From the NCBI GenBank assembly GCA_945787425.1, contig CALZHO010000076.1, positions 1-5,294 on the forward strand: a DNA stretch of 5,294 nt, read 5' to 3'. Below, in pieces: positions 1-5,294 of the stretch. The stretch's first letter is position 1. Each line of letters opens with the position of its first letter. The position numbers and the translations under genes are program-made. Origin of the DNA: an uncultured Bacteroidales bacterium (GTDB lineage Bacteria; Bacteroidota; Bacteroidia; Bacteroidales; Paludibacteraceae). The notes beneath the pieces were generated by a model. It saw only the letters and a program-made list of their open reading frames with translations, did not search any database and had not been told where the DNA came from.

Positions 1-2363
1 TGCAAGAATTAGATGGCACATTGCTCAATCACATGAAGCGACAAACTAAGCGTGCGACTTCTACCAATCCTGCTGACTATAAGATTTATATCAATCCAGG
101 TCACGGTGGCTATGACTCAGATGACCGTCTAATGTATATTTATCCTATCTTTGTTAATGGTAATCAAGTGAATGAGGCGGCAGGTTATACACGTGAGATG
201 AGTTTCTGGGAGAGCGTTTCCAACTTGGATAAAGGTATGCGCTTGGATACCCTTCTTCGTAATCTTGGTTTCCAAACCAAGATGTCCCGTATTCACAATA
301 CTACCGAAGACGACCGCAGTCTGTCTGGTATTTCTGCTGAGGCAACCAACTGGAACGCGGACTTCATGCTCTCTATCCACTCTAATGCGGGTAACCCATC
401 CAACTATGTCCTTCACCTCCACTCTGGTATCACCCCTGGTGACCCATATGGCTTGAATGGCTATCCAGAAAAAGTGCCAGAAGAGATTTGCAATGAGGCA
501 CGCAAAATCACCACGCTGATGGGTCAAAACCAATACTCTAACCAAGTCAGTTGCTGGTCGCGCGAACCTAATATCGCGGGCGACAAGACTTTCGCTCGTA
601 CTATCATGGGCTGGAGCAATGGCTATGGCGTAATGCGTTGGTTGGGTGTGCCTGGTACTATCTCTGAGGGTATGATGCACGACTATCTGCCTGAGACTTA
701 CCGATTGATGAATATCGACTACAAGCGTCAAGAGTCATTCCAATTCGCCAAGACTTTCTATAAGCACTTCTGCGATGGCGAATTGCCTTATGGCGCTATC
801 GGTGGTAAGATTCATGATGTCTATCAAGAGCAAGAGTTCCCTGACTATAAGGCTCGTAAGGGTACCCGTGATATGCTTCGCCCAATTAATCGTGGCGTCG
901 TTGAGCTCTGGCAAGGAGACCAACTCTTAGATACATATGTGACCGACACCCTCTACAATGGTGTGTACTATTTCTGGAATCTCCAACCTGGTACTTATAC
1001 TGTAAAAGCAAAACCAGAGGGTTATTATCCACAAGAACAAACATTGGAGGTGAAGAATAACGAAATTTCATATGGTATTTTTGGACTCTCTATGATGCGC
1101 CAAACTCCTCCAGAGGTGCTTGACTATAGTCCAAAAGTGGCTCCGGGTGAAGAAGTGTTGGTATCTACAGAGGTGACTATCTCATTCAACTGGGATATGG
1201 AAACCGAAGCTACAGCAGCTGCATTTGAGATTGCTCCTGCGGTGGAAGGTAAAGTGACTTTCGAGGATGATAACCATACTATGCGTTTCACCCCTGCTAC
1301 TCGCTTCGAACCAGGTGTGACATACACAGTAACTCTGGGTGTTGGTGCTTGCCACCCAGATGCTACTTTTGACAACCACCTCAAAGAGCCATTCTCATTC
1401 TCTTTCACCACCAGCAATCGTGGTTCGATAAGCATCGTCCAAACTTATCCTGCAACGGGTGAACTCAATGTGCCTTTGACACCATCGTTCATTGCTGTGT
1501 TTGATGCCAAGATTGTGACAAGCTCTGTGCGCAACAATATGGCAGTATATGATGCAGCGGGTAATAAGTTGGCGGTTAATACACGTTCGTATAAATACAA
1601 CGCAGCTCCAGAACCTTACGGTTATGCTGCATTTGAATTGACTAATCCATTGCAACCAAATGCAGAATACAAACTGGTGCTGGATGCAAATATCAAGGAT
1701 ATGGATGGTATATTGCTCAACGGAACATATGAGATTCCTTTCCGCACAGGCGAGGAGAAGACTCCTACTTTGCCACTCGTTCATGACATGGAAACCAAGT
1801 TCTTTGAGGGCGATAAGGAGAATTCGATTGATGTAGAGTCTGTTAATACACTTTGCTATAAAAACAAGAAATATGCAGGTACCTATTCCAACCAATGTGC
1901 ATATGTCTTTGCTGCACCAGGTGGTGAGGCTCGCTTCAAAGTGACTGATCCTACGTTGATTATTAGCAATAATGTATCTAAAGTGGGTATGTATGTCTTC
2001 TCAGACTACTCGTTCAATAGTTTGTATATCCACTATGGCGTGGACGGTGACAACCAATTTGTGAAAGTCTGCGACTTTGACTTCGCTGGTTGGCGCTATT
2101 GCGAACCAGATTTGTCGGTATTGCCAGCAGGTATTGATTATCAATTGATGGGCTTGCGTCTCGTAGGTGGTAGCAACTTGCTGTCTGGTTCTGGTGCATT
2201 CTACATTGACAACGTGCACGCAGAGTATGTGCAACCTGGTCCTGGTACAGCAGTGGATAATGTGGTTGTTACTCCTGCTGAGGGCAAAATTATCGAGAAT
2301 GGATACCTCTACATTTTGCTCAATGGTCACCGCTACAATGCACAAGGCGCTACCATTAAATAA
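1..2363 (+). CDS. Secreted multidomain N-acetylmuramoyl-L-alanine amidase-like protein (5' end missing)
   Basis: The predicted role is cleavage of the amide bond between MurNAc and L-Ala in peptidoglycan, in the periplasm or outside the cell. Residues are counted from the TTG at base 21. Amidase_3-like domain at about 20-250: H28 in NPGHGG, E64 in FWESVSNL and H120 in SIHSNA fit the zinc ligands, and E216 in TISEGMMHDY fits the catalytic Glu, so the site looks intact. Then come a carboxypeptidase-regulatory-like beta domain (about 259-350, with LQPGTYTVKAKPEGY), two Ig-like Big_5-type domains (about 363-466 and 467-577), a probable jelly-roll domain (about 585-735, with GWRYCEPDLS and AFYIDNV) and a C-terminal tail (756-780). 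The frame is open to the window edge (QELDGT precedes the TTG) and no signal peptide is visible, so the true start is upstream. It ends with TAA at 2361-2363. No intrinsic terminator follows. The amidase assignment is firm; the substrate and the later domain names are inferred. Confidence 0.88.
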   Translation, partial: QELDGTLLNHMKRQTKRATSTNPADYKIYINPGHGGYDSDDRLMYIYPIFVNGNQVNEAAGYTREMSFWESVSNLDKGMRLDTLLRNLGFQTKMSRIHNTTEDDRSLSGISAEATNWNADFMLSIHSNAGNPSNYVLHLHSGITPGDPYGLNGYPEKVPEEICNEARKITTLMGQNQYSNQVSCWSREPNIAGDKTFARTIMGWSNGYGVMRWLGVPGTISEGMMHDYLPETYRLMNIDYKRQESFQFAKTFYKHFCDGELPYGAIGGKIHDVYQEQEFPDYKARKGTRDMLRPINRGVVELWQGDQLLDTYVTDTLYNGVYYFWNLQPGTYTVKAKPEGYYPQEQTLEVKNNEISYGIFGLSMMRQTPPEVLDYSPKVAPGEEVLVSTEVTISFNWDMETEATAAAFEIAPAVEGKVTFEDDNHTMRFTPATRFEPGVTYTVTLGVGACHPDATFDNHLKEPFSFSFTTSNRGSISIVQTYPATGELNVPLTPSFIAVFDAKIVTSSVRNNMAVYDAAGNKLAVNTRSYKYNAAPEPYGYAAFELTNPLQPNAEYKLVLDANIKDMDGILLNGTYEIPFRTGEEKTPTLPLVHDMETKFFEGDKENSIDVESVNTLCYKNKKYAGTYSNQCAYVFAAPGGEARFKVTDPTLIISNNVSKVGMYVFSDYSFNSLYIHYGVDGDNQFVKVCDFDFAGWRYCEPDLSVLPAGIDYQLMGLRLVGGSNLLSGSGAFYIDNVHAEYVQPGPGTAVDNVVVTPAEGKIIENGYLYILLNGHRYNAQGATIK

Positions 2364-2390
2364 AGGAAAATGCAAAAAAAGTGTACAATA

Positions 2391-2422
2391 TTTGGTAGAA
2401 TAAAAAAAATGTTGTAACTTTG
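2391..2422 (+). promoter_or_regulatory. Bacteroidota-type promoter for the lipoprotein gene
   Basis: TAACTTTG at 2415-2422 matches the Bacteroidota -7 consensus TAnnTTTG exactly. TTTG at 2391-2394 matches the -33 box, with a 20-base spacer in the usual range. Transcription should start near 2428-2430, leaving a leader of about 137 nt. The promoter lies only 27 bases after the amidase stop codon, so the lipoprotein gene has its own promoter even if transcripts also read through from upstream. Confidence 0.8.
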
Positions 2423-2448
2423 CAGGCACAATCCATGTGATAATAAGT

Positions 2449-2544
2449 AAAGCGTTTACCGTTGAGTCTCATAAATGGGATAGGTGAAGGTAAGGTTCCA
2501 CGCTTTCAATTGAATTATACCAACGGGTTGTTAGGAACCAACTC
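2449..2544 (+). promoter_or_regulatory. Candidate structured 5' leader RNA with a pseudoknot
   Basis: The leader supports a set of mutually compatible helices. P1a is 2449-2455 with 2500-2506 (AAAGCGT/ACGCTTT, 7 pairs). It continues directly into P1b, 2456-2460 with 2489-2493 (TTACC/GGTAA), leaving a 6-nt bulge GGTTCC at 2494-2499. Inside, P2 is 2466-2471 with 2476-2481, capped by a UAAA loop. Downstream, P3 is 2525-2530 with 2539-2544 (one G-U pair) and has an 8-nt loop TTAGGAAC. The bulge and this loop can pair (GTTCC 2495-2499 with GGAAC 2534-2538), giving a pseudoknot. No U-tract follows P3, so it is not an intrinsic terminator; any control would act on translation or RNA stability. I do not recognise a known riboswitch class. 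The pairings are read directly from the bases; the function is inferred. Confidence 0.45.
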
Positions 2545-2565
2545 CCCCAAAAAAACACAAAACAA

Positions 2566-3630
2566 ATGAAAAAAATAGGTTTCTTAACCATTATTACAGC
2601 AGCTATATTTTTTAGCGCTTGCAATCCTAACACTCCTTCTGTTAGTGAAGATGACCAAAACATCCCAACAGAAGCTGGATTTTCTGTAAGTCCAGATAAA
2701 CGTGTTGACTTCGCGAAAGGTAATTTGATGTTCCATAGATACCCAGGAACATTGATGGTTGACTCTGTTTATATCAAAACCAGTGGAAGCGGTAAGAATA
2801 AAAAATATTATGTAGATTCTGTGAAGAATATTGATAAATGGGCTGTAGAGTTTCCGAATCTCCATGTCCGCGTAGATAGTGCCAAGGTGGATAAGACTGG
2901 CTGGGTAGATTCTGTTAAGGTGGAAATCATCAATCCAGGAGATACACAATTGGTATGGGTAGATGAGTTTGAGGTGGATGCTATTTTTGAAAAATTGCAA
3001 TTCGCTGACAATCAATTGTCATATCTTGGTATTACATTCTCTTCTTATGAGAAAAATGCTGACGAGAAATGGGTTGACTTGTTCGCATGGAGTTCTGAGC
3101 AAGTACATTGGGGACTCAGCACTTCTAATGTGGATAGTGTGTATAGTGGTGCATTCGCAGATTGGGGAGCATCTTATGTCGGCGATGATGAGAAGAATAC
3201 TTGGCGTACTTTGACTTCGGATGAGTGGGGTTACTTGCGTTGGAGCCGACCACGTGCCTCTAAACTTTGCGGTGCTGCACAAGTAGCAGGCGTGAATGGT
3301 TTGGTGTTCTTGCCAGATAATTGGAAGAATACTCCAGAACTCACATTTGTTCCTGGTTTTAATGGCAATTATGGCGCGCAATACTTTGCTGCACACCAAG
3401 AGTTCACAACTGAGCAATGGGCATTGATGGAGGCTGCTGGTGCAGTATTCCTTCCAGCAGTGGGCTATGCTGATTCAGATATGACAACTATTACTAATCC
3501 TACCTATTTTGGCCGTTATTGGTCTGCTACCCAAGGTGCTTGCCTTGAGTTCTACTCACGCGAAGCTGGTAGAAAAGCAAATGACTTGTATCGTGCAATC
3601 AGTGTGCGCCTTGTGAAGGATTTAAATTAA
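2566..3630 (+). CDS. Lipoprotein with a Bacteroidales C-terminal lectin-like/FISUMP-like domain and a VDSV-rich insert
   Basis: Residues 1-19 form a lipoprotein signal: MKK, a hydrophobic stretch, then FSAC with C19 as the lipidated Cys. Acidic residues (E28-D30) come only 9-11 positions after the Cys, so there is no classic surface-export signal next to it. The family-typical opening GFSVSPDKRVDFAKGNL is at 38-54. The main domain resumes at about 142 and runs to 351, with LQFADNQLSYLG, WVDLFAWSS, FADWG, NTWRTLTSDEWGYL, NGLVFLPDNW, EQWALMEAAGAVFLPAVGY, GRYWSAT and AISVRLV. I know this set from many Bacteroidales surface or secreted proteins; a C-type-lectin-like fold related to the FISUMP/formylglycine-enzyme superfamily is my inference. 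No catalytic residues can be assigned. Residues 59-140 are an insert with repeated VDSV motifs. The ATG at 2566 is chosen because the signal peptide begins there. Upstream is a promoter and a structured leader; downstream is a strong terminator, so it is probably monocistronic. The ligand or role is unknown. Confidence 0.85.
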   Translation: MKKIGFLTIITAAIFFSACNPNTPSVSEDDQNIPTEAGFSVSPDKRVDFAKGNLMFHRYPGTLMVDSVYIKTSGSGKNKKYYVDSVKNIDKWAVEFPNLHVRVDSAKVDKTGWVDSVKVEIINPGDTQLVWVDEFEVDAIFEKLQFADNQLSYLGITFSSYEKNADEKWVDLFAWSSEQVHWGLSTSNVDSVYSGAFADWGASYVGDDEKNTWRTLTSDEWGYLRWSRPRASKLCGAAQVAGVNGLVFLPDNWKNTPELTFVPGFNGNYGAQYFAAHQEFTTEQWALMEAAGAVFLPAVGYADSDMTTITNPTYFGRYWSATQGACLEFYSREAGRKANDLYRAISVRLVKDLN

Positions 3631-3633
3631 GTG

Positions 3634-3666
3634 TTGCGCACTCGCAGATAATTGCGTATTCGCAAT
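3634..3666 (+). repeat. Two tandem short hairpins after the lipoprotein gene
   Basis: TTGCGCACTCGCA (3634-3646) and TTGCGTATTCGCA (3652-3664) match at 11 of 13 positions and are offset by 18 bases. Each is an inverted repeat: TGCG/CGCA around CACT, and ATTGCG/CGCAAT (3651-3656 with 3661-3666) around TATT. They sit between the stop codon and the terminator and could help protect the mRNA 3' end. They may also be chance. Confidence 0.4.
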
Positions 3667-3669
3667 AAT

Positions 3670-3705
3670 AACAAAAAACTCAGTCTGCGGACTGAGTTTT
3701 TTGTT
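3670..3705 (+). terminator. Strong intrinsic terminator, probably bidirectional
   Basis: A perfect 16-bp stem pairs 3670-3685 with 3690-3705 around a TGCG loop (3686-3689). The core is CTCAGTC/GACTGAG, flanked by six A on the left (3673-3678) and six T on the right (3697-3702). The T-run serves + strand transcripts from the lipoprotein gene. The matching A-run gives the same structure on the - strand. It separates the lipoprotein gene from secA. Confidence 0.92.
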
Positions 3706-3733
3706 GTTAAAATGCACTTTTGTTGGTTATTTC

Positions 3734-3764
3734 TTGTATTTGTGCTTTTTTTTTTGTACCTTTG
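3734..3764 (+). promoter_or_regulatory. Bacteroidota-type promoter for secA
   Basis: TACCTTTG at 3757-3764 fits TAnnTTTG exactly. TTG at 3734-3736 (CTTG, three of four bases of the -33 box) lies 20 bases upstream. The spacer contains an uninterrupted run of ten T (3746-3755). A full TTTG at 3739-3742 is only 14 bases away, which is too close. Transcription should start near 3770, giving a leader of about 60 nt. Confidence 0.75.
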
Positions 3765-3771
3765 CACGCTA

Positions 3772-3793
3772 ATTTGTGTAGGTGTGCACAAAT
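3772..3793 (+). promoter_or_regulatory. Hairpin at the 5' end of the secA leader
   Basis: ATTTGTG (3772-3778) pairs perfectly with CACAAAT (3787-3793). Two more inner pairs, T3779 with G3786 (wobble) and A3780 with T3785, close a GGTG loop. If transcription starts near 3770, this stem is almost at the mRNA 5' end, where it could stabilise the transcript. As DNA it could also be an operator just past the promoter. Neither role is shown by the sequence. Confidence 0.45.
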
Positions 3794-3830
3794 ATGAATG
3801 ATTAATTGTTAATTATAAACTGAAATAAAA

Positions 3831-5294
3831 ATGGGATTAGTAGAATTTATTACTAAGTTGTTCGGCAATAAATCGCAAAAAGACATGCGCGAGATTATGC
3901 CGTATGTAGAGAAAATCAAAGTTGTATTCGATGAAGTTGATGCATTGGACAATGATGCCCTCCGCGCCCGTAGTGCCGCCCTTATGCTTCGTATTCAGGA
4001 GCGCGTGGCAGACAAGAAAGCGCGTATTGCAGAATTGAAAAACAATATTGAGGCTCTTGAGATTGACAAACGCGAAAAAGTATATAACGAGATTGATCAT
4101 ATCGAAAAGGATATTAAGACTGCTTATGAAGAAGTGCTTCGTGAGATATTGCCAGAGGTGTTCGCCATTGTGAAGAGTACTGCCCGTCGTTTTGCTCAAA
4201 ACGAGGAGATTGTAGTGACTGCAACTCAGATGGATCGCGATTTGGCAGCTGACAGTCGATTCGATTTCGTGGAGATTGATGGCGATAAGGCAATCTACTT
4301 CAATAAGTGGACAGCAGGCGGAAACGAACACGTATGGGATATGGTGCACTACGATGTGCAGCTCATCGGTGGCGTAGTGCTCCACGAAGGTAAGATTGCT
4401 GAGATGGCTACGGGTGAGGGTAAGACCCTTGTGGCTACTTTGCCTGTATTTCTCAACGCTATGACACACGAGGGCGTACATGTGGTGACCGTTAATGATT
4501 ACCTCGCCAAACGTGACTCCGAATGGATGGGACCGTTGTATATGTTCCATGGTTTGACAGTGGACTGTATTGACAAACATAAACCTAACTCCGACGAGCG
4601 CCGTCGTGCTTACGCTTGTGATATTACATTCGGTACCAATAACGAGTTTGGTTTTGACTACCTGCGCGACAATATGGCCACCAGTCCTATGGACCTCGTG
4701 CAACGTGGACATAACTTCGCCATTGTGGATGAGGTAGACTCGGTGTTGATTGATGATGCACGTACCCCATTGATTATCAGCGGTCCAGTGCCCAAAGGCG
4801 AAGACCAGATGTATGATGAATACAAGCACCGCGTTGAGCTCCTCGTTCGCACGCAAAACACCTTGACCACCAAACTCCTCACCGAAGCCAAAGCCAAGAT
4901 GGGCAGTGCTGATGAGAAAGAACGCGAGGCAGGCGAGTTGGCACTCTTCCGCGCCTTCAAGGGTATGCCAAAAAGCAAAGCGCTGATTAAGTACCTCAGC
5001 GAACCGGGTGTGAAAGTGCGCTTGCAGAAGACAGAAGAGTTCTATATGCAAGAGAATGAGAAACATATGCACGTGGCTACCGATGAGTTGTACTTTGTGA
5101 TTGACGAGAAAAATAAGACAATCGAGTTGACCGATAAAGGTATTGATACCTTGACTGGCAATATGGAAGATACTCAGTTCTTTGTATTACCAGATGTAGG
5201 TAGTGAGGTGGCTGAGATTGAGAAAGCGGGGCTGAGCGATGAGGAGAAACGCCAAAAGAAAGATGAGATATTGGCTAACTATAGCGTGAAGTCG
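3831..5294 (+). CDS. secA: SecA, preprotein translocase ATPase (3' end cut by the window)
   Basis: SecA is the cytosolic and membrane-bound ATPase that pushes unfolded preproteins through SecYEG. The frame is open from the ATG at 3831 to the window end, giving 488 residues. [12 protein letters not shown] is a typical SecA start. Residues about 51-104 are a charged, likely coiled-coil stretch, followed by [17 protein letters not shown] (105-121), an insert-like segment (122-168) and HYDVQLIGG (173-181). Walker A is MATGEGKT (192-199, K198), with VNDYLAKRD at 221-229, [15 protein letters not shown] at 267-281, and Walker B DEVD at 300-303 leading into [12 protein letters not shown]. From about 320 onward is the preprotein cross-linking domain. 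Walker A lies about 90 residues later than in E. coli SecA (residues 102-109), which fits the longer SecA I recall for Bacteroidota (about 1100 residues), so roughly 600 residues should be missing. The second nucleotide-binding domain, the scaffold and wing domains and the C-terminus lie beyond the window. An A-rich stretch, not a Shine-Dalgarno, precedes the ATG. Confidence 0.98.
   Translation, partial: MGLVEFITKLFGNKSQKDMREIMPYVEKIKVVFDEVDALDNDALRARSAALMLRIQERVADKKARIAELKNNIEALEIDKREKVYNEIDHIEKDIKTAYEEVLREILPEVFAIVKSTARRFAQNEEIVVTATQMDRDLAADSRFDFVEIDGDKAIYFNKWTAGGNEHVWDMVHYDVQLIGGVVLHEGKIAEMATGEGKTLVATLPVFLNAMTHEGVHVVTVNDYLAKRDSEWMGPLYMFHGLTVDCIDKHKPNSDERRRAYACDITFGTNNEFGFDYLRDNMATSPMDLVQRGHNFAIVDEVDSVLIDDARTPLIISGPVPKGEDQMYDEYKHRVELLVRTQNTLTTKLLTEAKAKMGSADEKEREAGELALFRAFKGMPKSKALIKYLSEPGVKVRLQKTEEFYMQENEKHMHVATDELYFVIDEKNKTIELTDKGIDTLTGNMEDTQFFVLPDVGSEVAEIEKAGLSDEEKRQKKDEILANYSVKS

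Noticed and set aside
21..23. TTG as the start codon of the amidase
   Set aside because: The frame stays open to the window edge, no signal peptide follows the TTG, and the residues just before it (QELDGT) read like normal protein. The real start is upstream.
129..731. 200-residue open frame on the minus strand inside the amidase gene
   Set aside because: It is opposite the conserved zinc amidase domain, whose motifs fix the coding strand. The translation shows no known domain.
2384..2416. Inverted repeat TACAATA (2384-2390) and TGTTGTA (2410-2416) across the lipoprotein promoter
   Set aside because: It pairs seven bases with one wobble in a very AT-rich stretch and is split by the promoter elements. 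An operator is possible, but chance is as likely.
2449..2526. HDV-like self-cleaving ribozyme
   Set aside because: The order of P1 and the CCGTTG/CAACGG helix resembles the HDV pseudoknot, but 18 bases separate the inner hairpin from the P1 3' strand, there is no usable P4 hairpin, and the alternative fold with P1b and P3 explains more bases.
2533..2538. AGGAAC as a Shine-Dalgarno for the lipoprotein gene
   Set aside because: It lies about 28 bases before the ATG, too far for a ribosome binding site, and is better explained as the P3 loop. The immediate leader is A-rich, as usual in Bacteroidota.
3505..3627. Diversity-generating retroelement target at the C-terminus of the lectin-like lipoprotein
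   Set aside because: The fold and the C-terminal SVRLV are reminiscent of such targets, but the window contains no reverse transcriptase, no template repeat copy and no adenine-biased variable codons.
3837..5072. 411-residue open frame on the minus strand, opposite secA
   Set aside because: It lies wholly antisense to an unmistakable secA reading frame, its translation is rich in His, Cys and Ile without any recognisable domain, and it has no promoter motif I can see. It reflects secA codon use.

Overview
The window looks like a chromosomal piece of a Bacteroidota genome, most likely order Bacteroidales. Two intergenic gaps carry the Bacteroidota-type promoter motif TAnnTTTG with an upstream TTTG/TTG box. 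Start codons follow A-rich leaders with no clear Shine-Dalgarno sequence. The partial SecA has the extended N-terminal region I associate with this phylum. The two other proteins belong to envelope or secreted types common in Bacteroidales. Nothing points to a phage, plasmid or insertion sequence.

Layout, all genes on the + strand: (1) bases 1-2363 hold the 3' part of a large secreted N-acetylmuramoyl-L-alanine amidase-like protein, with a zinc amidase domain, a carboxypeptidase-regulatory-like domain, two Ig-like domains, a probable beta-sandwich domain and a conserved-looking C-terminal tail. Its start lies upstream of the window. (2) 2364-2565 holds a good promoter and a leader of about 137 nt that can fold into a compact RNA with a probable bulge-loop pseudoknot. 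(3) 2566-3630 encodes a lipoprotein with a C-terminal domain of a family common in Bacteroidales, interrupted by an unusual insert of about 80 residues with repeated VDSV motifs. (4) 3631-3830 holds two tiny hairpins, a strong and nearly symmetrical intrinsic terminator, a promoter whose spacer contains a run of ten T, and a 5'-end hairpin. (5) 3831-5294 is the first 488 codons of secA, cut by the window end.

The three genes appear to be separate transcription units, since the second and third each have their own promoter and a strong terminator separates the lipoprotein gene from secA. The link between them is only general: the amidase and the lipoprotein should leave the cytoplasm through the Sec system that SecA drives. 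The region is mostly ordinary housekeeping and envelope DNA. The item most worth a second look is the structured leader in front of the lipoprotein gene, followed by the VDSV insert inside that lipoprotein.
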